Shown here: positions 1 through 7,259 of the stretch, in pieces
Position numbering within the stretch: the stretch's first letter is position 1
Layout: every line of letters begins with the position of its first letter
IMG/VR virus record: IMGVR_UViG_3300025401_000021
Location: 1 to 64,000 of that record
Length of the DNA: 64,000 nt
Reading direction: 5' to 3' (one strand)
Source: a virus
Position numbers and translations under genes: made by a program
Notes under the pieces: generated by a model
Told to the model about the DNA's origin: nothing
What the model saw: only the letters and a program-made list of their open reading frames with translations
The model's database searches: none

Positions 1-191
1 TCACTACCGTAAGGAACGTCAGCATCATCGGGAACGACAAACGATTCGCTGCGATAAGGAACATCGGCATCGTCTGCGATCTGGTAGGCTTTGGTTACAC
101 GGCTCTCGTACCGTTCTTCCCATTCACCATACTGCTTGTCCTCGGAATACGAGTGGACGCAATCCTCTTCATACTCAACTTTAATGCGCAT
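1..191 (-). CDS. Unrecognised small protein, 3' end outside window
   Basis: The reading frame starts with ATG at 191 and stays open to the window edge (63 codons). GGAG lies 9 bases upstream of the ATG, a good ribosome binding site. The visible protein is acidic and rich in Glu, Asp and Tyr. Its end carries two copies of a short motif, DDADVPY followed by R/G and S, about 17 residues apart, so a repeat may continue beyond the window. I do not recognise the family. It is divergent from the ADP-ribosyltransferase-like gene that starts 51 bases away on the other strand. Confidence 0.6.
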   Translation of the reverse strand, partial: MRIKVEYEEDCVHSYSEDKQYGEWEERYESRVTKAYQIADDADVPYRSESFVVPDDADVPYGS

Positions 192-241
192 TTTACCAAT
201 CTCCTTTGAATCTGTTTTGGGTATAGACTAAAGGAATTTGC

Positions 242-877
242 GTGTCAAGTGATTTTAGACTGGAGATAGATAAATACAAGATGCGAATATATGAACTTCT
301 TGAAAGTGCCATTGATAATGATGATCCTTTGTCTGGCAAAAGGCGCGGAAGACTGAGCCAATCACCTATTAGAAATGAAGGGGTCATTGGAGAACTTGAA
401 GATGCTCTTTGTTTGTGGGGTATGGGAGAGACCGAAAAAGCTACGCCAATTTTGATGGCACTCAAAAAAGAAGCATCAAGATTTCCGTGTTATCAGAAAG
501 TTTTATTTCGTGGAATAACTATTTCTCCCGAAAAAGTAGATGCTGAAGACTTAACAATACACACCGATCCATCTTTTCCCTTAGTCAGTTGGTCAACATC
601 AATTGAGGAAGTGATTGAGTTTATGCATGGATGGAATAGACCGTATGTAATTCTTTCTGCGCCCACTAAAGACTTGAATGTGTATATTGATTTAGTAGAA
701 TTTGATCGTGACGCTAAACCCGTCACTGAAATGACTAGTCAAAAAGAGGTTATAGTTTACATGCCTCAAACGATGGTATTCCCTAGACAAAACTGCGTGT
801 TTTTTACAGATATCGGAAGGCCAGCAAGCAAAGACGATGTTGAACTGTTAGATCACTTCATTTCTATAAATTACTGA
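242..877 (+). CDS. Putative mono-ADP-ribosyltransferase (R-S-E type)
   Basis: The 211-residue protein shows the three ordered motifs of R-S-E-clade ADP-ribosyltransferases: an arginine in LFRG (R90), an STS triplet in SWSTS (118-120), and a QxE motif in SQKEV (Q167, E169). Such enzymes move ADP-ribose from NAD+ to protein side chains; T4 uses Alt, ModA and ModB on host RNA polymerase and translation proteins. A QxE rather than ExE motif is typical of enzymes that modify residues other than arginine, so the target cannot be predicted. The start is GTG at 242, supported by AAGGA six bases upstream; the next ATG (about 281) would still keep all motifs. It is the only rightward gene in the first 34 kb and stops just before a convergent gene. 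The N-terminal 80 residues are unassigned. Confidence 0.6.
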   Translation: MSSDFRLEIDKYKMRIYELLESAIDNDDPLSGKRRGRLSQSPIRNEGVIGELEDALCLWGMGETEKATPILMALKKEASRFPCYQKVLFRGITISPEKVDAEDLTIHTDPSFPLVSWSTSIEEVIEFMHGWNRPYVILSAPTKDLNVYIDLVEFDRDAKPVTEMTSQKEVIVYMPQTMVFPRQNCVFFTDIGRPASKDDVELLDHFISINY

Positions 878-880
878 ATA

Positions 881-3751
881 TTAAGAAATCCAACAGTCAC
901 AGTTGCAAGTAGTCACATGATGAATTGCGTTGGCCACACTCGGTGATGCGGGAAGCAAAGTGCTGTTCGTAAAGTTTGGATCAAGATTCGGTGGAAGATT
1001 GGTTGGATTTTGATCAGAAGGAGGAGCAATAATTACTACAGAATTTGGTGGAGCAATAGTGGCAGTAGGACCTACTGGTACAGTAGAATTTACTACAGGA
1101 TTGCTGGTTCCATTTAGTATCTGAGTAATGTCTCCCGTAGTTACGCTACTTGTTGGCTGGAAACCAGTAGTAGGCTGGTATATTCCCAAAGGAGAAGGAC
1201 CAACCGTAACATCATTTTGCAAATTTGTTGCCCAAGATGGATTTGTATAAACATTTCCATTAGGGCTTGTAATGCCGGTAACTGCCCCTGCTATTGTTCC
1301 ATTTGTTATGAGAGTTTTAATCTGTGATGGACTCAAAGTTCCGGGTATATTATTATCTAAGTCAATGCCTACAGATTGCAATCTTGACTGGTTTCTTTCC
1401 TGTCTCATCATTGCGATAAGGCTTTGGCCACCTAATGTATTTAAATCACTGATTGCTTCAAGAGTCTGTGCACTCATGTGGGGTCCAGTATCTTGAGCCA
1501 TTGATGGCACAGAATCAACGAAAAAACCAAGTGACGATGGATAGGGGTTAAGGAAATTATTTTTAGGAATCTGAACTGGAACCAAATTCGTATATCTTGC
1601 TCGCTGTTCAATCAGAAGCTGAGAACCACACGTATTCCAGTAAGTTTGTAAATAAACAGATGTTTCGGGATTAGTTTGCTGAATGTTTGTAATTTCGGCA
1701 TTTGCCTGATCAATATATCCCTGAACTACGGTGTTCATGGTGGCCCATCCAGATGTTCCAGAAGCAGTATTTGTTCCCGATGTTGGAACACTTCCGTCTG
1801 AATTAATGGGAAGGGCGGCTGTTGGCGGAGCCTGAATTGTTGCAGTAGGAATGGTTGTGCCCGGTGTTCCTGCAATTCCAAATGTTATGGAGGTTACTCT
1901 TCCATAGGTGCCAGTGTCGTTTGACCCCGCATTAGTATCATTCGTATCTATAATGCACGTTGCAGTTGACCCATCAGAGATGGTAATTGATGGTGCTGGT
2001 GCTCCGCCTCTGCCGTATCCGCCGCCCGGAGCATTAATTATTACGCCTGTCGTAGTATAATACGTAGTGCCACCAATAACGCTGGTAGTATATTGCACCG
2101 TTGCGGTAGCCTGTTCCCATTCTACTGCTAATAACATCTGTTGATAGATATTGTATAATTTTGCGGTTTGAAGCTGTGTGATTCTCTGCTGTATTAGCTG
2201 CCATGAATAGGGTAGACCAGACATGCATCCGAAGAAATCCGACATGGTATAAGTCCCATTTGGTCCAGAACCTAATGCAGTGACACTGATGACCATATCG
2301 TTTGATGTTTGATCCGTTGGTTTACTTGTTCCCGCAACCAAAGGTAAGTCGGAAGTGTTTTCAATTCCTTTTACGACTTTAGCAAATTTTTGAATATTAC
2401 AATTCTTAATATTTCGTATTTGTTGCATAGAATATGAAAATGCACCAGCACTAAGTGCTTGATCGTATGGGATAATATTAACGAGATATGACGCAAATCC
2501 AGTTGGAAGTTGATTATAATTTGACGGGTTTAGGGTACTTGAAAATGTTGGCGGAATTCCTGCCGGAATGATTGTTCCCACATAGCTTTGAATGATGGGT
2601 GTGTCTATCGCAGGGTTTACTCCATCATTTATATATATTAAATAGTATGTCTTACTGTTCGTTGGTAATCCCATAACACCATTATAAATTGGAACTGTTA
2701 ATGATGAATAGCTAGTTGGAAATAGTTTTTTCACATTTAATAAATCAGCAAGTGTAGTTAATCCTTGTATTTTACACTGTAATGCGGCCAAAATTGTTTT
2801 TAGATTTTCCCCAGCAATAATCAGAAATGCACCATATATCATTTGCTCCTGACTAGCTATAACATTTGCAGATTTTCCAGAAACGATGTCTGATATTTCA
2901 GAAGTGCTCATTCCAGCAGATAATAATGCCAAATTCAAATCTGAGGTAATTGCTGAATTTTTACTCAAATTAACAAGCAAATTTGATGGTAATCCGAAAG
3001 TGGCGATGTTTTTTAAATCAAATGCATTACCCAAATTTATTAAATCTTCACCAAACGTTAAAGTTGATAAATTAACTCCAGAAACATCCGCACTGATCAA
3101 ATCGTTCATATTACTGTATGTGCCGTTCAGGAAGGTATTGGCATTGCTCGCTGCGGTTATGGATTTATTTGATGAATTCATTGTTCCATTCAATGTAATC
3201 AACGATGAGCAAAATTCTTTATAGTCTGGTATGGATTGAGTTACACTTGTCGCATTCCAATTAAACTCATTCCATGCTTGAAGCGCATGAAGTCTTATGT
3301 ATCCCCATTGAGTAACGGACATGTTCGGATTACTGGTGTCATACGGTAGCCATGTCGCGCTCTGTCCCTGTCCAGTATTACCAGAGATTCCATACCCAGA
3401 AGTTGCTTGGCCAGCCCATACACTTGCAGGATCATTTACTACATATGTGGGAGGAACTGAATTTCCTAAAGCAGGAATAGATGAACTTCCAATTGAAATT
3501 AAGTTGTTATATGTGGCATTGCTTAGGGTTGCATTACCGTTTGCAGGACCTCGGTTATATCCATCATTGATAGAAAATGTCAACAATCTCAATGCCGTAT
3601 CTGATATTATACTACCGAATTGATAGGAATCATTGGTTTTGCTTGATCCCATATAGCCTGATGCTACCGGATTAATAGTTAAACCAGTGTTGTTCAACAC
3701 TGACCCTAATACGTTTATCCCTAACGGGCTTTGATTACCTGAATCCGCCAT
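881..3751 (-). CDS. Large probable virion structural protein, unrecognised
   Basis: This 956-residue protein has a good start (ATG with AAAGGA upstream). It is rich in Asn, Ser, Thr and Gly, with Pro-rich stretches near the C-terminus, like phage structural proteins. It has no signal peptide and no obvious catalytic motif. The middle (roughly residues 540-680) has a Gly-rich insert resembling fibre or propeller linkers. It ends in an unusual cysteine cluster, CNCDC, three residues from the stop. It lies nine bases downstream of the PAAR spike-tip gene in the same direction, which suggests a tail or baseplate role. I do not recognise a family; the structural role is inferred from composition and position. 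Confidence 0.6.
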   Translation of the reverse strand: MADSGNQSPLGINVLGSVLNNTGLTINPVASGYMGSSKTNDSYQFGSIISDTALRLLTFSINDGYNRGPANGNATLSNATYNNLISIGSSSIPALGNSVPPTYVVNDPASVWAGQATSGYGISGNTGQGQSATWLPYDTSNPNMSVTQWGYIRLHALQAWNEFNWNATSVTQSIPDYKEFCSSLITLNGTMNSSNKSITAASNANTFLNGTYSNMNDLISADVSGVNLSTLTFGEDLINLGNAFDLKNIATFGLPSNLLVNLSKNSAITSDLNLALLSAGMSTSEISDIVSGKSANVIASQEQMIYGAFLIIAGENLKTILAALQCKIQGLTTLADLLNVKKLFPTSYSSLTVPIYNGVMGLPTNSKTYYLIYINDGVNPAIDTPIIQSYVGTIIPAGIPPTFSSTLNPSNYNQLPTGFASYLVNIIPYDQALSAGAFSYSMQQIRNIKNCNIQKFAKVVKGIENTSDLPLVAGTSKPTDQTSNDMVISVTALGSGPNGTYTMSDFFGCMSGLPYSWQLIQQRITQLQTAKLYNIYQQMLLAVEWEQATATVQYTTSVIGGTTYYTTTGVIINAPGGGYGRGGAPAPSITISDGSTATCIIDTNDTNAGSNDTGTYGRVTSITFGIAGTPGTTIPTATIQAPPTAALPINSDGSVPTSGTNTASGTSGWATMNTVVQGYIDQANAEITNIQQTNPETSVYLQTYWNTCGSQLLIEQRARYTNLVPVQIPKNNFLNPYPSSLGFFVDSVPSMAQDTGPHMSAQTLEAISDLNTLGGQSLIAMMRQERNQSRLQSVGIDLDNNIPGTLSPSQIKTLITNGTIAGAVTGITSPNGNVYTNPSWATNLQNDVTVGPSPLGIYQPTTGFQPTSSVTTGDITQILNGTSNPVVNSTVPVGPTATIAPPNSVVIIAPPSDQNPTNLPPNLDPNFTNSTLLPASPSVANAIHHVTTCNCDCWIS

Positions 3752-3760
3752 TTTATTCCT

Positions 3761-4027
3761 TTATGGGCAATTAACATTTGGGCTTCCTTGTGAAATAGAA
3801 TGTCCACAAGTATCTCCTGATCCAACACGCAATACGGCAACTCCTTCTGCAAAAACAGTCGGACTTCCGTCAGTAGTTTTTGCGGCAGCATGTGGCCCAT
3901 CACCGTGTGGTGTAATATCACTTACATGCAATCCAACGGCAATACCATTTGCGAACACGGTTGATGCTCCCTTAATAATTTTGCCGCCAGCCTGATTCTG
4001 GTCGCCCTTACGTGATAATTGCGCCAT
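3761..4027 (-). CDS. PAAR-domain spike tip protein
   Basis: The 88-residue protein is a PAAR-repeat protein, the cone that sharpens the membrane-piercing spike of contractile machines (T4 gp5.4 and the tip of VgrG spikes). The pattern seen is typical: GDQNQAGG, VFANGIAVGLHVSD, HAAAKTTDGSPTVFAEG and VLRVGSGDTCGHSISQGSPNV, with regularly spaced His and Cys (C78, H80, C87) that would bind the metal near the apex. It should cap the gene-5-like spike encoded at 46815-50939, on the other side of the window. AAGGAA precedes the ATG. The gene is packed between two other small leftward genes. Confidence 0.9.
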   Translation of the reverse strand: MAQLSRKGDQNQAGGKIIKGASTVFANGIAVGLHVSDITPHGDGPHAAAKTTDGSPTVFAEGVAVLRVGSGDTCGHSISQGSPNVNCP

Positions 4028-4036
4028 TATGTTTCC

Positions 4037-4348
4037 TTATCCGAGGATCAACTTTTTAGTATCGGGAATTACCAATCCTGTTGTAGCCTGAATATATTTA
4101 TTCTTTACTGATTCATCAGTAAGAGCATAAATCACAACGCTATTAAGATTGAGCTTTGTATCGGCCTTGGGGTCTGCTGTAAATAAACTTGGCACAAGCC
4201 CAATACCCTGTGCACCCGGTGCCACGCTTAGTGGATCGTGAATTAATACTTCACCATTCTGAATATCAAGAATTTTAGTAACCAATTCTTCTCCTGACGC
4301 AAGCTTGAGTGTTACCACGTGACCAATTAAATCTGATAAATGCTTCAT
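4037..4348 (-). CDS. Small unrecognised protein, possible Sm-like beta fold
   Basis: The 103-residue protein starts at an ATG with AAAGGA upstream. Its N-terminal half (GHVVTLKLASGEELVTKIL, then GEVLIHDPL) reads as short beta strands with a turn after LASGEE, as in Sm-like small barrels; similar small proteins occur in T4-like phages. This fold assignment is only an impression. The C-terminal part contains a polar, helix-prone segment (TDESVKNKYIQATTG). It sits between the glutaredoxin and PAAR genes, so it could belong to either the metabolic or the structural group. Confidence 0.6.
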   Translation of the reverse strand: MKHLSDLIGHVVTLKLASGEELVTKILDIQNGEVLIHDPLSVAPGAQGIGLVPSLFTADPKADTKLNLNSVVIYALTDESVKNKYIQATTGLVIPDTKKLILG

Positions 4349-4358
4349 TATTTTTCCT

Positions 4359-4589
4359 TTATAATACTTCTGTTAACTTATTGCGTAATTCTTTGAAGCC
4401 GCCCACATACTCACCGTCAATGAATATCTGCGGAATTGCTTGAGCGGCAGGAACGGCTTCCAGAAGGTCTTCTTTTGTATATCCCTCACCGATCTTACGT
4501 TCTTCAAATTCAATACCCTTTTGTGTCAAAAGCACCTTTGCCTGTGTGCAATAAGTGCAATTATCACGTGACCATACTACTGCTTTCAT
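4359..4589 (-). CDS. Glutaredoxin
   Basis: The 76-residue protein has the full glutaredoxin pattern: a thioredoxin-fold start (MKAVVWSRDNC), the redox motif C11-T-Y-C14, the cis-proline segment IPQIFIDG, and GGFKEL near the end. Glutaredoxins reduce disulfides using glutathione. In T4-like phages they are the electron donors for ribonucleotide reductase, whose two subunits are encoded just upstream in the same direction. Its ATG overlaps the stop codon of the sirtuin gene by four bases (ATGA), so the two are translationally coupled. Its own ribosome binding site (GGAGA) lies inside the sirtuin gene end. It is the likely counterpart of T4 nrdC, though shorter. Confidence 0.9.
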   Translation of the reverse strand: MKAVVWSRDNCTYCTQAKVLLTQKGIEFEERKIGEGYTKEDLLEAVPAAQAIPQIFIDGEYVGGFKELRNKLTEVL

Positions 4590-5377
4590 TCTATTTCTCC
4601 GTTAAATAATTTCATAACCACATCAATTCCATTCAATGCTCCGGTTGGCACTGACACATCAGAAGCACGATTAATGGCATAATCATGTGGGTTGATACGA
4701 ATTAATCTGTCTGTTCTTTCTTCACCCATCATTCTTATGCTTGGAACTGCCAAACCTGCACCGATTTCAATCCCGATAATTTTTTTCTTATCCTTTTCCC
4801 AGTTCAGATAATTGCGTTCCTGCTCATTGACCTTATAGGGAATAAACCATGGATCATTGAACATCATTACTAATGGTCGGTATACCGCAAGACAGCGTGG
4901 ACACGTTGGTATTTCATCTATGTGGGTTAGTTTTTGTGTAAATTTTGGCATAGGCTTAATATCTGCACAACATCCATGGCTACATTGAACATATTCTAAG
5001 TTTCCATGAATTTCATATAGTCTGTCACGATCATATCCTGCTTTGATAAAATGCCCATCCACATTACTAGTTATGACAAAAATATCTTTTGGCAATTTTA
5101 ATAATTCATAATACCCACGATGAGGTGAGAGTTCACTATACATAAGAAATCTGTTTATGTAAAAGTTCCAAGAGTCTAATGGGGCATTATGAAAACTGTC
5201 AGCAGTTGCATATTTGATGAATGCATCTTTCTCTGCTGTCCAGATTCCAGAGTTTCCCCTAAAATCTGGAATACCAGAATCTACGCCCATGCCTGCTCCT
5301 GCAAGAATCACAACACCATCCGCGTCTCGCAAATCCTCAATAATTGTATTGAGGATTACGCTGTTACCATTCTTCAT
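4586..5377 (-). CDS. Sir2-family NAD-dependent protein deacylase (sirtuin)
   Basis: The 263-residue protein carries the sirtuin signatures. The NAD-binding GAGMGVDSGIPDFRG lies at about residues 27-41, TSNVDG takes the place of the usual TQNID, and the catalytic His is in EIHG. Two Cys pairs (in CSHGCC and CPRC) form the structural zinc site, and GAGLAVPS is the second NAD motif. The TSNVDG and IEIGAG variants belong to a common bacterial single-domain Sir2 subgroup. Such enzymes remove acyl groups from lysine using NAD+; here the target could be host metabolic or transcription proteins, or NAD pools tied to defence. It starts with a strong AAGGAGA site and is coupled to glutaredoxin. Neither start nor end is truncated. 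Confidence 0.9.
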   Translation of the reverse strand: MKNGNSVILNTIIEDLRDADGVVILAGAGMGVDSGIPDFRGNSGIWTAEKDAFIKYATADSFHNAPLDSWNFYINRFLMYSELSPHRGYYELLKLPKDIFVITSNVDGHFIKAGYDRDRLYEIHGNLEYVQCSHGCCADIKPMPKFTQKLTHIDEIPTCPRCLAVYRPLVMMFNDPWFIPYKVNEQERNYLNWEKDKKKIIGIEIGAGLAVPSIRMMGEERTDRLIRINPHDYAINRASDVSVPTGALNGIDVVMKLFNGEIE

Positions 5378-5393
5378 AAATTCTCCTTAATTC

Positions 5394-5421
5394 ACATCAT
5401 ACCATATTTTTTGTATGATGT
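5394..5421 (-). other. Stem-loop between nrdB and the sirtuin gene
   Basis: A perfect 9-bp inverted repeat (ACATCATAC at 5394-5402, GTATGATGT at 5413-5421) flanks a 10-base A/T-rich loop. It lies directly after the nrdB stop codon. It has no T-tract downstream on the minus strand, so it is more likely an mRNA processing or stability hairpin, or a weak attenuator, than a full terminator. Confidence 0.5.
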
Positions 5422-5424
5422 CAA

Positions 5425-6558
5425 TCAAAGATCAGGAAGTTCGTCGTAGTCAAGAACGTCAGACATAATACCAATAACATATGATGTGCTTTCTGACTCT
5501 TGCAAGGCAGTTTGCTTTTTAGATGTGTCCATGTGCTTGTTAAACCATGGAATAGGTGTAGATTTTGGTGCCGGATTCCAGTATTTCATACCGATCTGTT
5601 TAAGAGCATCTACTGCATTATAATCAACAAAATCTACCATGATGCGTTCATTAAGTCCGATAACTGGACCCTTTTTGAAAAGATATTTTGCCCATTCTTT
5701 TTCTTCACGAATAACATCTTCGTAAATCTTTCGCACTTCCTGTTCGCACGTAGTCTTAGCAGTTACGAATCGCGGGTCTTCCTTGACAACCTGATTGATC
5801 ATCCAAGCAGTCCATTCTTTATGTAGAAGTTCATCCTGTAGGATCAAGCTGATGATGTTACCATTGCCCATGAAAATCTTATTCTCAACCATTGCCAGTG
5901 ATGTCGCAAATGATACCATGAAGCGGAATGCTTCAAGTGCATAGGAGGCATGAAGTGCCAACCAAATAGCATTAATGTGCTCTTGTTCAGGAACGGCCAT
6001 AGCATCTGCCCAAGCTTTATTGCCTCCTGTAAAGTTGTCTACCAGTTCCTTGCGGCAATTCAGCACATGTAAATCGTCATAATACTTACCTACACTAGCA
6101 GCCATATCAATGATTTCCTGAGTGTCATGGATAGTGTTGAATACTTCTTTCGGCACATTGTAGATATTGCGAATAATGTGTGAATACGAGCGACTGTGAA
6201 TATTTGTTTCGAATGATGACCATATTAAAACCAATGATTCCAGTTCTGGAATAGAACAAACAGGAGAGAATATTTGTACCGGGGCGCGGCCTTGAATACT
6301 ATCTAATGCAGTTTGTCTCAATAAGTTAGCAGTAAAGATATGACGTACAGTATCGCTGGAATCTTTAAAATCTCCGGCATCCTTAGATAAATTAACTTCT
6401 TCGGGAACCCAAAAAAATCCACGCTGCATTTCTTCAAACTTAGCAAGCTTGGGCTGACGATATTCTTCAAATCGCTGAACAGTCACTACACCATCCAAGA
6501 ACATCTTTCGTTTTAGATAGTTAGGAACGTTACTGATATTGTATTGATCTTTAGACAT
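5425..6558 (-). CDS. nrdB: Class I ribonucleotide reductase beta subunit (NrdB)
   Basis: The 377-residue protein is the radical-generating subunit of aerobic ribonucleotide reductase, which makes dNTPs for phage replication. The metal-ligand pattern is visible: Asp in LLRQTALDS, Glu/His in FETNIHSRSY, Glu in AMVENKIF, and ExxH in QDELLHKEW. The radical Tyr is Y125 in HSRSY. Odd point: Glu117 and His121 are separated by three residues (E-T-N-I-H), whereas E. coli NrdB has two (E115, H118). One extra residue thus sits between two iron ligands with the reading frame intact. The start overlaps the region after the homing endonuclease stop. The gene is separated from nrdA by that endonuclease, a common insertion pattern in T4-like phages. 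Confidence 0.95.
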   Translation of the reverse strand: MSKDQYNISNVPNYLKRKMFLDGVVTVQRFEEYRQPKLAKFEEMQRGFFWVPEEVNLSKDAGDFKDSSDTVRHIFTANLLRQTALDSIQGRAPVQIFSPVCSIPELESLVLIWSSFETNIHSRSYSHIIRNIYNVPKEVFNTIHDTQEIIDMAASVGKYYDDLHVLNCRKELVDNFTGGNKAWADAMAVPEQEHINAIWLALHASYALEAFRFMVSFATSLAMVENKIFMGNGNIISLILQDELLHKEWTAWMINQVVKEDPRFVTAKTTCEQEVRKIYEDVIREEKEWAKYLFKKGPVIGLNERIMVDFVDYNAVDALKQIGMKYWNPAPKSTPIPWFNKHMDTSKKQTALQESESTSYVIGIMSDVLDYDELPDL

Positions 6559-6561
6559 GAT

Positions 6562-7251
6562 TTACTTCTTTTCCTTACAGTTATCAAAATGCCATCTTGG
6601 CATTGCGATTGCGCCGCCCGTTTTGTTACAATGCGGACAAGTTACTTTTTCTCGTATCAAAAGCCTGTGCGTGTCTCCATTTTTCAACTTTGACTCTTCG
6701 CTGTGGTTCTTTGGTCCATTGCCCCCGTTTGCGAGTTGTGCTTTTCTAATGTTTTCTTTATGAGACACTGATTTTGGTTTTCTCATATTCTGTTTAGTTT
6801 CTTCTGTTTTCGGTTTTCCTTTTGATGACAAAGTTTTTCCGAATACACAATATGATGATTTGCCACTAGCGGTATTGAAGTATCGTTTGTTGATACATAG
6901 TGTGTCTGCTATATATTCTTTAATGATATTTTGTTCAAACTCAAAACAAAGTTCGGGATTTGAGTCCTTAAACAATATCACAGTTTCAAACGAACTGCTC
7001 CCTGTTTCTTGTATCAACTTTTTCACTTCTTTAGAAGATGAGAAATATGATGTCCAAAGATCATCTTCAGGCAATGTGCCTTTCTTTATATGATTATATC
7101 TGGAACCATAGTAAAACTTGCCAGTAGGTATATGTCTAATATAATAGACATAGGCAGGAATATTATCTAAATACATTTGCTGTAACTCCTCAGTGTTATA
7201 GAGCCGGTAGATATTATCAGTATCGTGATCGGCAACTGTATTTATCACCAT
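6562..7251 (-). CDS. GIY-YIG homing endonuclease between nrdA and nrdB
   Basis: The 229-residue protein has a GIY-YIG nuclease core: YVYYI at about residue 34 and KFYYGSR at 45-51. Next comes a basic linker with NUMOD-like DNA-binding motifs (GKPKTEETKQNMRK, SVSHKENIRKAQ). The C-terminal zinc-binding motif has CPHC near residue 206 and a MPRWHFDNC end. Such free-standing enzymes cut related genomes that lack them and so spread their own gene. The position between nrdA and nrdB is a classic homing site. It starts eight bases after the nrdA stop with AGAGG upstream and ends three bases before the nrdB ATG, so it lies inside the operon. The protein looks intact. Confidence 0.85.
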   Translation of the reverse strand: MVINTVADHDTDNIYRLYNTEELQQMYLDNIPAYVYYIRHIPTGKFYYGSRYNHIKKGTLPEDDLWTSYFSSSKEVKKLIQETGSSSFETVILFKDSNPELCFEFEQNIIKEYIADTLCINKRYFNTASGKSSYCVFGKTLSSKGKPKTEETKQNMRKPKSVSHKENIRKAQLANGGNGPKNHSEESKLKNGDTHRLLIREKVTCPHCNKTGGAIAMPRWHFDNCKEKK

Positions 7252-7259
7252 TCTAGCCT

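Noticed and set aside
881-3751. Possible autotransporter or surface adhesin of a bacterium
   Set aside because: There is no signal peptide or membrane anchor, and all neighbours are phage genes; a virion protein is more likely.
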